This document shows positions 1 to 10,459 of a stretch of DNA of 64,000 nucleotides, piece after piece. The DNA is taken from positions 28,569,131 to 28,633,130 of the forward strand of contig NC_092795.1 of NCBI RefSeq assembly GCF_918797505.1, given 5' to 3'. The translations under genes were made by a program, and so were the position numbers. Origin of the DNA: Bemisia tabaci. Taxonomy: Eukaryota; Arthropoda; Insecta; Hemiptera; Aleyrodidae. Below the pieces are notes generated by a model. It saw only the letters and a program-made list of their open reading frames with translations. It made no database searches and was not told the origin of the DNA. Every line of letters begins with the position of its first letter. Within the stretch, counting starts at the first letter, position 1.

Positions 1-617
1 AAAAGGTAGGTATACGGTAAGGACATCCTAGATGGTCGTTAAACCTAGAAACTCATAAAAAACGGTCAAAATTTACCTTTTCATTCCGGTTTTTTCCTCC
101 TCTCGGCTACAACGTGCACGACAGTTACGAAAACACAAAAAAAAGTAAGTAAAGTTCTTCAGTGCTCCACTTTAGCGGACGAAATGATGCTGAAAACAGG
201 GGGCTACGGTACAGGACGCGAATTTCGCAGACAAGGCTGCTTGACGCAAAGACGGTCAATATTTTCACTTATTTAGATGAATATAACTGAAAATAATAAG
301 TTAGGTACAAGTTGAGTGTGAATTTACAGCAGAAGTGGAAGTATTTAGATGCAAGATGATGGTTGTGAAGCGTTAAAGTTACGCACTTGAGTCGCAGACA
401 GGCTACGGTACAGGACATTTCAGCTGTTTAGGGTCAAAATTCTGATATTAAATGGCAAAAACTGCCTAAAGCGATGTTGGGACCTGATTAAGCGTAAAAT
501 TTTGAACAAATATAAAAAAAAGGGTCAGATTTTTCCATTTTGAAGGGCTAAAAAGTCGGGAGACATGGTAGAGCAAAACTTATTTGATTCTACTCGGCTG
601 TGATTTGCAATCAAATA
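1..617. other. non-coding stretch, no gene seen
   Basis: No convincing coding frame or RNA gene is visible. A short phrase, ggctacggtacaggac, occurs twice (near 202 and 400), which suggests old repeat material. The stretch ends at the TA target site of the MITE that begins at 618. Confidence 0.5.
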
Positions 618-849
618 CACTAGGGGAAAAAACACACTAGATCAAGAGTCTAGAATCTTGAAAACATTGACAAGAAAAAATACTCTTGATTCAATCGGAT
701 TTTTGCTCGAATCAAAACGAAATCCGCTTAAGTTAGGAGGCTCGGTTCTTGATTTAAGCTAGATTCTGATTGAATCAAGAGTACCTACTTTTTCTTGTCG
801 ATGATTTTAAGAGTCTGGACTCAAGATCCAATGTGTTTTTTTTCCAGTG
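618..849. mobile_element. hairpin MITE, Tc1/mariner-like (TA target duplication)
   Basis: Imperfect terminal inverted repeats of about 80 bp start with cactaggggaaaaaacaca on the left. On the right they end as the reverse complement of cactggaaaaaaaacaca. Inside each arm are phrases such as ctcttgattcaatc and gacaagaaaaa. The element is flanked by TA on both sides (616-617 and 850-851), as in Tc1/mariner-type insertions. It has no coding capacity, and the short ORFs across it are artefacts. The boundaries are seen directly; the superfamily is inferred from the TA duplication only. Confidence 0.75.
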
Positions 850-1371
850 TACAACAAAAATTTGAATTCGCGCCTCTCACGCTGAATGTTGACTGGGGTG
901 GGGCGTTTTTGGACTTTTTGTTTTTTTCGCGAATAGAGGGTGCGCAAAAGCTGCCAATAGGTGAGAAACGAAGCACAATTTTTTTGAAATTTTTCTGGTA
1001 TCATCTTCTGTGTCCGGGATGCAAAAAACCGCAACAATACACCCAAAAGCAATCACGGGTTTTGACCGTTTTTTCACCTGCAAAGTGGCAACACATGCCA
1101 TTTTTCATCCTGAAATTATTCTGAAGACTGATTTTGTAACAAGTTCACCACTCGTGCTTTTGAAAAAAAAAGTATACATGTTTACCTTTTGTCTCTACTG
1201 CTCAAAATACCTTTGAATCCCGTTTTTTCAGCTTTAGTCTGTCAACCTAGCCTAACCTCGACTTTTCTAAAGTACAAAAATGGAGTGTATGTGAACTTGC
1301 TATTTACGAGTAATATGATTAAATTACCTTCATATAAACCATGCAAAGAAATAATCCAATGTACCTACCCA

Positions 1372-1668
1372 TTATTTCGACGGTCCGGCCTCAATCAAAT
1401 CCTCGAATTCTTCAGAGGATTTTTGAGTTGCTGTGGGATGCAGTTTTTGAGCGTGTGGTTTAGCTCGAATTAATCCATCGCGAGCTTCATTCCCACAAAC
1501 CATTGATGTAGCTTCAGTCACTAGCTTTACGGCCCGCTCTACCGCCTGTGTGCGACAAGGGAATTCATCCATCCTTTTCTCCTTTGTGGTGATAAATTGC
1601 TTTGAATCGGCGTCGCTAAACGTTCGTAAATTGGTGGATAAGTTACTTGAATGGATTCCGAATTCCAT
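1372..1668 (-). pseudogene. fragment of an unnamed TE-like protein
   Basis: A 98-codon minus-strand frame contains a block reading HTQ/RTQ-AVERAVKLVTEAT-x-VCGNEARDGLIRA. I associate this with uncharacterised, repeated transposon-associated proteins in arthropod genomes (memory, not verified). There is no catalytic motif, no clear start, and no flanking exon that completes it. Treat it as a remnant of unknown function; it may be only one exon. Confidence 0.35.
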
Positions 1669-2313
1669 TTGATAATTTTATGGTATTTTGTTGCTTTCTG
1701 GTGCAGCGCAGCAAAGCAGTGTGTGTGTGAACCCCGCACGACGACTTTTAGAGTTCATAAAGCGGTGTTAATCAAACTTAAGTTTTCACTGGGCAGTATG
1801 TTGACAATATTCTGCACAGGGTGGATTAACATGTTGAGGATAGCCCTGACCAGGCATCCGAGGGCCCTACCATGTGACAACAGCACTCTGAGATACTCAC
1901 CACGGTTCTCGTCGATCATATGTTTTGCTGGAGCGAAAAGTCATATGCGAAGTTATTCGCTATCCATAAATCGTCAAAATATTCGAAGAGTTGCGGATGA
2001 TAAGGGAGAGTAGGCAACAATTACATTTCGCAAAGAGTAAATAATGGATCGCATTCAGCAAGAGGGAGCCAGCCTGATTACAATGTTGTAAAAATGTTGC
2101 TTTTTCATTATTATCCAAGAAAATCTCCCAGAATAGCAAATAATTTTTACTTCCCACCCAAAATTTGTTACTTTTTAAGGAAAGTAACTCTGTAAATTTT
2201 AATCCTCTACATATATCAAATATCATTACAAGAAAAGACGAAGTTGCACGATTTTGAAAACTCTGTAACCGCGCTGGTTCCTTTTTAGTCATCGCGATTC
2301 AAATGTGAAAGAA

Positions 2314-2626
2314 AAATGCTTACCCTCATGGAAAAGCCACATCCGTGGACTTGGCATGTGCAGGTGATGACTTGTTTCCCGTCAGGTTTAGTCAAAGTTG
2401 TCGTTTTGAAGTACCGGCGGGCAGGGCTTTCTCCTTGAGGCCCCCGTTTCCTTTTAGGCGTTAGCTGATTCGGAGAGGGTAGAACTTCGTCGGTTTCGGA
2501 TTCACTGTCGGCATTTTGAGTCTGCCCGGTCAAACTGATTGAGGTATCACTTGCGATGGGGAATATAGCAGTCAAAAACAAAAATCTTAATAGACGCATG
2601 ATGACTAATTCACGAAAAAAATTCAA
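2314..2626 (-). pseudogene. possible BED-type zinc-finger exon
   Basis: The minus-strand frame contains, near its end, a segment with ARRYFKTTTLTKPDGKQVITC followed by CQVHGC. The order (aromatic-aromatic, spacer, C-x-C-x4-C) resembles the start of BED zinc fingers found in hAT-family and related transposases. The upstream half is rich in S, E and P and starts with a hydrophobic run after the methionine, which could by chance look like a signal peptide. A possible splice donor (ggtaagc on the minus strand near 2318-2324) follows. The family assignment is weak. Confidence 0.25.
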
Positions 2627-2639
2627 TTCAAAGTCAATA

Positions 2640-3150
2640 ACAGATGTCCAAGATTATCATGATATAGTGGAATGCATCAGAATAATGAGCAAGAATGTTC
2701 ACAATAATAAGAAAACGCCAAAGAAAGAAGGGCAAAAAGACCGGATTTGCGGATGACGCATTGTCAAATACACGAGATGATGTAAAACTGCAGTCATTAG
2801 AAACAAAACAATAAGGTTGGATCTTAAAAAAACAAAACCGGATCAAAAATTCACTACAAAGTCATTAGCACTGAAGCACTGGAACTATGATAGAGGAAGT
2901 CCGAAGATTGTAACACGTCAAGAAGACAAAACTAGACATCTTTTACAAAGTAATAATCACGAAATGAGGAGATATTCGAACAGTCGAAACTGTAAAGTCG
3001 CTATCACCAACGGAATAACGAGGATCGCACAGTAATCTTAAATCCGAATCCGAAGGTAACGCGCAAATAAATACTTGAAGCTGAAGCGCGAACAGCGAAC
3101 TTTCGATAACAATCCGGAGTCCGATTAGCCGGGATGGAAGATGATTCGAG
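2640..3150. other. non-coding stretch, no gene seen
   Basis: AT-rich sequence with only short overlapping frames that share no recognisable motif. It abuts the broken 3' end of the R1-like LINE on its right. Confidence 0.4.
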
Positions 3151-3158
3151 ATGAACGA

Positions 3159-4113
3159 TCAGACGGAGACTGATTGCAGTAGTTCAGAGGTCAACTCAGG
3201 TCGAAAATTGTCAAAAATTGCAAGGCATGTAGACGTGGCCCTCGGGACTCGAGCTGGTTGGAAGGTCCCGAAGGCCATCCTCCAGGATTTCGACGTGCTG
3301 AAAGTTAACTTGTGTAGACCCGCCCACTCTGAGAGTTGATTTAAAGCTGTTTGGGCCGTGCCACCGACGGATCTCCAGGTGTCTCCCCAGACGACGAGGA
3401 GGAGGTCATCTGCGTAGGCGACTATTTCGCAGTTTGGCACGACCCAAGACAAGAGGATTGTGTCTGGTACTAGATTCCAAATCTCTGGACCCCGCACTGA
3501 TCCTTGCGGGGCCCCCTTGGTAAGTGTCTTGAGCACCGTAATACCGCTGTCAGTGATGCTGACGACGCGGTCTCGCAGGTAACTTTTCCAGAGCTGGGTG
3601 ATGTTCTCCGGGTAGCCCTTCTCTATCATCGCTTTTAGAGCGGAGGGCCACCATACGTTGTCGAACGCGCCTCTGACATCGAGGCTCACGATCATAACTC
3701 GTTGCCCCAGCGCGTTCTTCTGCTTTGTAAGCTCGTTCACTCTGCGGACCGCGTCGATTGCGTTGCGGCCTTTGCGGAAACCAAATTGTTGATCGGCGTG
3801 GCCGTCGCCGCCCAGAGCAGCTCTTGTGACGATCCCCATTACCCTTTCGAGAAGCTTGCCTACTTCCGAGAGCATTATGAGGGGGCGCCAGTTGGAAATG
3901 TCGTTTATATCTCTACCCTCTCCACCTTTTGGGATTTTTACGAGTTTTCCCCGCTTCCAAGCGCGGGGAAAGTATCCGGTGTTGAAGCATGCTGAGAAGA
4001 TGGAGAGGAGCCAGAGGCCGAGGACAGGGATGCTCTCACGGAGTGCCTTTCCGTGGATCCCGTCTTTGCCCGGGGGCTTCCCTGGCTTGATCTTCTCGGC
4101 GGCTTCGGGTTAC
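3159..4113 (-). pseudogene. reverse transcriptase domain, R1 clade
   Basis: The open frame begins upstream of the first methionine (at 3875). It includes a typical finger segment (PGKPPGKDGIHG, then NWRPLIMLSEVGKLLERVM), QFGFRKGRNAIDAV, the motif A Asp in VSLDVRGAFDNV, the loop GAPQGSVRGPEIWNL, and motif C YADDLLLVVWG. In the family these build the active site for target-primed reverse transcription. The thumb and the C-terminal zinc knuckle are missing: after LTFSTSK the frame becomes unrelated sequence. There is no endonuclease part upstream. This is therefore a dead fragment, although the catalytic Asp residues are still present. Confidence 0.85.
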
Positions 4114-4126
4114 CACCTCGGGTTAC

Positions 4127-5378
4127 TCAGTTTCGAGTTACTACCTCCTGCCAGGTTTCCGAGTAGCCACCGCCTCCTCCGGGACGCGACGGTTCACCCC
4201 TGGGGGATGTCGGGGAAGTCGCTGGCTGTTTCTGACTTTCAGGCCTCGTTGGTTCAATTTTGTTGCCTTTCTGCCTTGACGGCATTTGCTTTTCAGGCTG
4301 TCCCAGGCGCATATCGATCGCCCTGGTGACTTCCTCCCTAATCATTTTCGAAAATTGCATCATTAGGAATTCAGTGCCCCCTGCGTTGCTCACTAGAGTG
4401 ACAGCGTCACTTTCGCTGCTTTTTGGCCTTTGTTGTTTTGGCGGTTGCGGGGGGTATGGCGGTGGCTGAGGCGGGACTTGTTGCGGACCTTGGGCCGTGA
4501 CGCCAGCTGTTGACGTCGAGGGCTGAACCGGTACGATGATCTCCGGTCCGCCCCAAGGATTGTTTTGGCTGTTGAGGTCCTCATTCGCACCGGCGTCGTT
4601 TTCAAGGACTACGACGTCGGATGTGTCTGTAGGGGGCGGCGTAGATTTTACAGGGCTTGTCTGTGCCGCTGTCTCTGAGTATTAAGTCCTCGGGGTAGCT
4701 TTCGTAGCGGACCGCTCTCCCGAGAATTATGCTTGCGTGCTTTTGTTGATTTTCTAAGAGCTCGTCAAGCATAGGGTTGTCTCGCTCCATGAAGTCCTTC
4801 CAGGAGTAGGTTTTCTCCTTTCTTCGAAGTTTTACGAAGGCGCTTCGAAGTTTCTCTACTACTTTGGCACTTTTGTCGGCGATCTCGAAGGCCTCTTGGG
4901 CCTCCGCCTTCCTGTCCCAGTGTCTCTTTTGGGGACTAGGCGAACTGCTTGACAAGGAGCCGTCTGAGTGCCTTCGACGAGCTCTTTTGCCCGGTGTCGG
5001 GCTATCATTTTCTGGGCGGGGGAAGTCATTGGAGTTTGACCTCCTAATCCGCTGTTCCAGCTGAAATATTTCCCTGGCTACGGTCCCTTGGGGGGTGCCG
5101 TATGCCGGGGAAGCGGTTTGAGTCCCCTCTCCGCGCTGCGTCTGCAGGGGGGTAGGGGTGCTCGGGGTGGCGTCAAGGCGTTCCGTTGTATCAAAATCGG
5201 GGGTCGAAGTTCCGTCGTGTGTTTCTGGACCGTTGCAGGATGGGGACCTGAGAGGGGCCGATCCATTTTGGACCCCAGTAACCTCCGAGCCAGAGTTTAC
5301 ATCTGACTCGGAGCTCCTGCCCGTTCCGGGAGTACCGAATTCTCCCGGCGGTGTTTGTTCCATTAGCTCGTTATTCAT
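4127..5378 (-). pseudogene. ORF1 (gag-like) of the R1-like LINE, frameshifted
   Basis: The first 258 codons (5378-4602) start at MNNELMEQ. They are rich in S, T, P and charged residues, and hold a basic patch (GKRARRRHSDGS) and an alpha-helical stretch with SYPEDLILRDSG. A frameshift near 4630 moves the message to a second frame that runs to 4127 through a Pro/Gln-rich segment, then an amphipathic helix (FLMMQFSKMIREEVTRAIDM). R1-type ORF1 proteins bind RNA and usually end in CCHC knuckles; those are gone here because of the deletion that fuses ORF1 to RT. Identification rests on position next to an R1-like RT and on composition. Confidence 0.6.
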
Positions 5379-5384
5379 ACTTGG

Positions 5385-6250
5385 TTAGCGGAGGGGCTGC
5401 CTCCAAGTTGTCTCGGGCCGTACCTGACTTCGGCCCGAGGGGTGTGCCGTCCGTACTCCAGAGAGCCAGTGTGTGATCTTAAACAGGGGCTTGTGTACGC
5501 CTCTCTGGGTGATTTGGCCTGGTCGTCCTCCACCTGTAACAGAACGGGATGGAGGAGGAAGGATTGGGACCAGGGTGTTGGGGTGACGGGGGGGGGGGGG
5601 GGGGGCCGACCCTTTAGTGGGCGACCCGCCCTCCCGTCGACGCATTACGTTTAAACCCTGAGACTTACCTATGGCTCGGGGGGTAATGCGCCAAGGCCTC
5701 CTCGTGGCTGCGGCGATGGGTGGGGCTTAGAGCTTTGTCCGAACTTGTCGGTATTAAACTATTTAGTTGGCTTGGCAAAGGGTTAGAGTGAAGGGGCGTT
5801 TCAGGGGCCGCTCGAGGGAAAGGCCCTCTGACGGTCCCCTTCGAAAGTGCGAAGGCGAGCTGGTCTGGCAGATTGGCAGACACGCGGAGAGAGGTAGAAG
5901 GGCCTAGGTAGGCAGATAGACAAACATAGGGTAGGGAGAAGAAGAGAGAGAGCCGGCAGAGGTGCCGGGGAAGAGCGAGGGCTAGAAAGGGCGCTTCAAG
6001 ACTTAGCGCGAGAGACGAGAGAGAGGCGGAGCCAAGATGCCCGAAAGGGGCGCTCCAAGATAGACGAGGAGATAGACGGGGAAGAAAAAAGAGAGGGCGA
6101 TGCGACCTCATTCTTCAATTCTGGTAGCCAAGAATTTGTAGAGAATTGTTTTCAGGCAGATCATCAATATCAGCCGGCCCTATGACGGTCTTGTCATTTT
6201 GGGTTTTATAAATTCAAATCTCCTCCTTTTCTTTCATTTCCTCCACAAGC
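5385..6250. other. GC-rich leader region of the LINE and flank
   Basis: This GC- and purine-rich sequence lies 5' of ORF1 on the minus strand. It includes about 17 consecutive G (5589-5605) and a GA-rich tract (5930-6090). Long low-complexity frames here are artefacts of composition. It is most simply the 5' untranslated region of the LINE. Confidence 0.4.
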
Positions 6251-6658
6251 ATATCTACGGATTTGGCATCGTCTTTATGAAGCTGAGTTGCTTTTTTCAG
6301 CTTGTACTGAATGTTAAATATCTGCTTTGGTGCAATTAATCGTTCTCTGGTAGGGAAGAACTACTCGCCGTTGTTTGGGGGTCGGGGATAGTCTTGAATT
6401 TTACATGCTGGAATGCCTAAAATAGTTCCTGATTTGATGGTATTGATTGTATCCTTTGACTAACGATGATAGTTAATGTACTTACGTCCGTGAGGTGGCA
6501 CTTGTTCAAGCAACGCTCCCATCCCCATGCGACCACACTCATAATTGTAGGGATGTTCGGCGCGTGGACGGATTGTCCACGCTGGGGCGTCGATGTGCTC
6601 AGAGATTCGAGCTCTATTTCCGAGAGAAAATGTTGCATTGCTCTCTCGGTTCCAAACG

Positions 6659-7006
6659 CTAGGTTCTGTCCATCGATTTCAGATTTTTGGATTTTAGAGG
6701 ATGACTGTGACCTGAAATGTATTTACAATGAAAACCGTTTGGATCCGCACGAAGTAACATCTTTGCTGGGCAATCTGAATTGGGAATTTTTCGGGACCTG
6801 ACACCTTTCCGTTTCTGAACATCCAAATTACAAGAGAAGCAGCGATACGTTACAGAGCCAGCTTTGAAACCTGAATCACTGACACACTTTGTCACAAAAT
6901 TACTCCTATCTTCAACATCTTTCCGCTCAAGAAACTCGCTCAAGGACTCAAACTCTAGCTTGCCGTTACAATCAACAAAATGACGCCTTTCCAGATGATC
7001 GATCAT
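6659..7006 (-). pseudogene. MULE/FLYWCH-type zinc-finger fragment
   Basis: The 115-codon minus-strand frame has the order RCFSC, then a basic stretch (KRKGVRSRKIPNSDCPAKMLL), then GFHCKYISGHSHPL. The C-x2-C ... CPA-x-M ... H-x-H layout is typical of the WRKY/GCM1-like zinc domain at the front of Mutator-like (MULE) transposases and FLYWCH proteins. No transposase core follows. It is likely a single surviving exon or fragment. Confidence 0.5.
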
Positions 7007-7560
7007 TAATCTTTTGGTATAAAATTTGTTATCACTTTATAAGATCCTGCAATGCAAAATGAAAAAAAGTAAAAGGTCACGGGAAGTGAGCCGCATGACC
7101 CTCAAAAAATTGACTAATCCTCGCCTTCTCTCAAATTTCCCAATCCGGTGGTCAATGGTAGCGCTGCGCGCGGGGAAATTCGGAAGCTACTGAAATTCTA
7201 AAGAAAAGTTTAGGAGAAATTAGAGGTGTTAGCACGTGACAAGCAATAATTGATACCTTACCTACAATTGCATAATGAAAAAAAAATGAAAAAAGTAATG
7301 CGTTTAAGTTAAAATTTAGAACAAAATGTATTTTATACTTCTTCAATGAATGTACGAACATAGGATGTGATGGTCTGATTCAGAGGAAACAATTGGTTAT
7401 ATTCTTATATTTGGCAGTATCCTTGACTTAACGATGTACACGTTTTTTAGCTTAATTTTGATTACTACTCAACATTAATTAAAAATATCAATTATTATTA
7501 CGCAAAATAAGACAAGAAACACAAAAAAGGTGATCATCATTAGCCTTATGAAACAATGAA

Positions 7561-7641
7561 TTTTTGAATATCCTCATCGGACGGGGTCATCACGTCTCGG
7601 ACCATCACCTCGTTACCATCTTTGTCAAAGAGAATGGGATC
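7561..7641 (-). CDS. possible last exon, unknown protein
   Basis: Below a splice-acceptor-like atttcag, a minus-strand frame reads DPILFDKDGNEVMVRDVMTP and ends soon after a short acidic tail at a stop near 7550. The clean acceptor and protein-like composition suggest a real exon. I do not recognise the family. It may belong with the frame at 7793-8092. Confidence 0.25.
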
Positions 7642-7792
7642 CTGAAATATCATTAATAAAATCACATTAACATCGCAGATTTTTGGAAGTGTCCTGGATG
7701 ACCACCTCAGCGACCATTCATTGAACCTGCAAAGCTTTATCTCAGTGAGTTAAAAATAGAGACGGGAAGTGTTAAAATGAACCGTGCAAAAC

Positions 7793-8092
7793 TCAGACGC
7801 GTAAAAAACAATAGAGACAGTATGCTTCTTCCAACACTGAAAAAGACATTTGGTGCAGCGCCAGGAATCCTTCAAGGCCACCAAATGCATTCTCCAGGAC
7901 GAGACAAGTACGATTTTGATTAAAAATTACATGCATACCAAATGGCAGCAATTCTCTGGCGAGAGATGAATCGAGAGTGGGAAAATAATTGAAATGCGAA
8001 TGAATGGCAAGAGTACGTAAAGACTCTTTACGTACTACTGCCATTCTTGCCAAAGAGCATCCATTGACACATATCGCAGAGCTGAAAAACAT
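7793..8092 (-). CDS. possible exon of an unknown protein
   Basis: The minus-strand frame has protein-like composition with LARMAVVRKESLRTLAIHSH, a conserved-looking LLPFGMHVIFNQNRTCLVLE and ENAFGGLEGFLALHQMSFSV. I cannot name the family. On the DNA, agtacgtaaagactctttacgtact (8009-8033) forms a palindrome inside the frame. It lies between a MULE-type fragment and tandem duplications, so it may be transposon-derived. Confidence 0.3.
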   Translation of the reverse strand: MFFSSAICVNGCSLARMAVVRKESLRTLAIHSHFNYFPTLDSSLARELLPFGMHVIFNQNRTCLVLENAFGGLEGFLALHQMSFSVLEEAYCLYCFLRV

Positions 8093-8456
8093 TAAGAGAT
8101 CATACTGACAGGGTGGAGAGGATCATTCCTTTGAATGAAACTGAATTCAGCTCCAAGCATCATTTGTTTTTAAGAAAATGGGTTTATTTACAAGAAGACA
8201 AGAAATTACACTAATCATGTTACAAAAATTAGAAAAATGCGTTTATTGAAGAAGATAAGGAATCACACTAATCACGTTACAAATAATAGAAATAAAAATA
8301 CATTAAAAAAATGTTTTCTTCAAGGGTGTTGTTATAGTTGACAAAAATTGTTCTGTATCATTAGTCAGCTAAACCCTAATATCAACCCAAAATACTGAAC
8401 AAAATTTCATCTCTAATCACTTGAGAGCCTGCTCTGGAGAGATCAACCCTATCTAC

Positions 8457-8945
8457 TTTCATCGCTTTCACTTTTTTGCGATACGTTTGCTCGAAAAAAT
8501 AAACCGCGAGGAATGCTTTGTCCGTCGATGAATGGCAAATATGTGTCCAACACACGAACATCTTCCCGTGCAAACTTCCGCAACCACTCAGTACTCAGAG
8601 AACAGAGCGAAAACGGGGACATCCAGGGGCCGGGCCACCGCCTCAGTCTACCTCCTCATCCAGATCGGAGGAATCTAGGCGGAGAATGTCGTCGGACGCC
8701 GCATCGCGCGTGACGCCACCCGGCGGCACCCCGAAGAACGCCGACATCAGCCTCACCGCCGGCCCCATCTGACGGTATGGGAACGGAAAGGCGGCGGGAC
8801 TTTCATCGCTTTCACTTTTTTGCGATACGTTTGCTCGAAAAAAAAATGCACGAAGAATGCTTTGTCCGTCGATGAATGGCATATATGTGTCCAACACTCG
8901 AACATCTTCCCGTGCAAACTTCCGCAACCACTCAGTACTCTGTTG
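8457..8945. repeat. tandem duplication, about 145-bp repeat, 344-bp period
   Basis: About 145 bp starting with catcgctttcacttttttgc at 8458 recurs at 8802 with few changes. The two copies bracket a GC-rich spacer. On the minus strand the right copy belongs to a frame (8643-8975) with STEWLRKFAREDVRVLDTYM and FIDGQSIL. The left copy is the same segment with frame damage. The function of the frame is not recognised. Confidence 0.75.
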
Positions 8946-8975
8946 GATTGCTGTGCCTACTCTATTATGATGCAA
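8643..8975 (-). pseudogene. unknown minus-strand ORF over the tandem duplication
   Basis: A 110-codon frame. Its first half (through FIDGQSILRAFF) is duplicated in damaged form at 8458-8602. The second half is acidic and ends LDSSDLDEEVD. There is no domain that I recognise. It could be an exon of the same unknown gene or element as 7793-8092. Confidence 0.25.
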
Positions 8976-8995
8976 TGGAATTAGGGGGATCCTAC

Positions 8996-9233
8996 AGATT
9001 CGGATACACTGGAAGTGTAGTTACAAACGTGCTTACGTAAGATGTGCAACCCGCATTTTTGCTCCTAACATCGGCGAGGTACTCAACCCGCAATCATGCA
9101 AATCGTTGGGTCATTAGATTCGGATACACTAGAAATGTTACAAACGTGCTTACGTAAGATGTGCAACCCGCATTTTTGCTCCTGACATCGGCGAGGTACG
9201 CAACCCGCAATCATGCAAATCGTTGGGTCATTA
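8996..9233. repeat. two tandem copies of a ~119-bp repeat
   Basis: The unit begins agattcggatacact and ends aaatcgttgggtcatta. It occurs at 8996-9116 and 9116-9234, with the second copy lacking a few bases (gtgtag). There is no coding meaning. Confidence 0.85.
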
Positions 9234-9357
9234 GGCGAAAACGCACTGGAGCCATGTTAGGTCGGTTAGTCATGAAGGTAGTCTAAATTCCACCCTGTCA
9301 TAAGTTACACTCGGTAGTCCTACTCGTTTTTTAATGAATATCTTTATACCTTAGGAC

Positions 9358-10420
9358 ATGACGATCGTAAGGGAACCAAGTCTCTGGTTCTTGATGGCTG
9401 CCTCCTTTATAATCAGCATCAGGGACCCCAAGAGTTGCTGGATGTCCACGTTGAAACGGGGCCATACATCTCATGTACGGACCCATTTTGGTCAAACTCT
9501 GGCTTCACGCGTAGAGTTTGCGACCTCTGTTCCGGCACGTTCTTGCTCAGCTTGTTTTGGGTAGCGGCGCGAGGCGAGCTTTCTCGGGGCCGAATATTGG
9601 GCCCAATATTCGGTCTTGGCCATGGGTCGCCTCGTCCGCTGCTATAAAACAGCTGATCAATCGACGTGCCGGAACAGAGGTCGCAAACTCTACGCGTGAA
9701 GCCAGAGTTTGACCAAAATGGGTCCGTACATGAGATGTACGGCCCCGTTTCATTCCCCCTGCTTTAAATGGCCCCTTAAAAACGATTCGGTCTTGGTAAA
9801 AAATATTCGGTCTTGGCCATGGGTCGCCTCGTCCGCTGCTATAAAACAGCTGATCAATGGGCGTGCCGGAACAGAGGTCGCAAACTCTACGCGTGAAGCC
9901 AGAGTTTGACCAAAATGGGTCCGTACTTGAGATGTACGGCCCCGTTTCACACGTAAGTAAATTCACCATCGATGCTTGTGAAGTACTCCTGCTTGATGAA
10001 TAAAGCAGGGCACTCTTTATTCACCTTGTGCAGGAGTCTTCGTTTCATCGATCGCTTGATGTTCCTCAGAAACGTCTTCTTTTGGAAGGTCCCGTCTCCT
10101 TCCTCACAAATTATAATGGAGGCGTTTCCTATGTTTTCAGAACTCAGGGGCATCCTCTCCCCACTTTTAAAAGCGAAGAAATCGAGTTTCCCCGGATGGT
10201 GGTCGATGGAACCGATTATTACGAAACGTCGTCTCTCTATTTTGGGGTTATACCACCGAATGACTTCCTCTGTCCTTGGTGGTATACTTGTCGCGGCGAA
10301 TTTTGTCCAGTGCAGGATCGACCCCGTAACTCCCTCCGAGTAGTGAAGGTGGAACAAATGTTGGCCCCTGGGAACAGTAACGTGTTGATCCTTTTACAAG
10401 CCTCTCAAGTACCTATCTCG
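9358..10420 (-). pseudogene. unknown ORF interrupted by a MITE
   Basis: On the minus strand an open frame runs from about 10400 to 9953 (through RTEEVIRWYNP, GSIDHHPGKLDFFAF, IIICEEGDGTFQKK). It stops at the first bases of the MITE at 9451-9951. Beyond the MITE the same protein resumes in frame (DIQQLLGSLMLIIKEAAIKN to a stop near 9358). Both sides join in frame once the insert and one CACGT duplication are ignored. The C-terminus is therefore about 34 codons past the insertion. I do not recognise the family; a viral structural or retroelement protein fragment is possible but unproven. Confidence 0.45.
9451..9951. mobile_element. MITE pair with tandem duplication, CACGT target duplication
   Basis: The ends are inverted repeats of about 85 bp beginning tgaaacggggcc and including agtttgcgacctctgttccg. 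The right-arm unit is present twice (about 9620-9753 and 9815-9951), each with gggtcgcctcgtccgctgct and ataaaacagctgatcaa. CACGT flanks both outer ends. The frames that cross this block are repeats of each other, not genes. Confidence 0.75.
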
Positions 10421-10459
10421 AAATGGAAGCAACCTTCTTCAGCATTTCGTTAATTTAAA

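Larger units (their letters stand above)
3150..6112 (-). mobile_element. R1-like non-LTR retrotransposon, internally deleted
   Basis: Read on the minus strand, this block contains a GC-rich leader (about 6110-5380), an ORF1 (5378-4127 with one frameshift), and a reverse transcriptase segment (about 4110-3159). The apurinic-like endonuclease domain and ORF1 zinc knuckles expected between ORF1 and RT are absent. The junction at about 4105-4130 carries a short direct repeat, gttac(c/t)acctc, which suggests deletion through microhomology. Coding similarity fades after the RT palm, so the 3' end is also missing. A G homopolymer lies at about 5589-5605. The base composition is clearly more GC-rich than the neighbours. 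Confidence 0.75.

Noticed and set aside
5665..6111. 148-codon minus-strand frame
   Set aside because: Purine-rich leader sequence; no motif or methionine context.
9547..9969. 140-codon minus-strand frame
   Set aside because: Its halves are translations of the duplicated MITE arm, not a gene.
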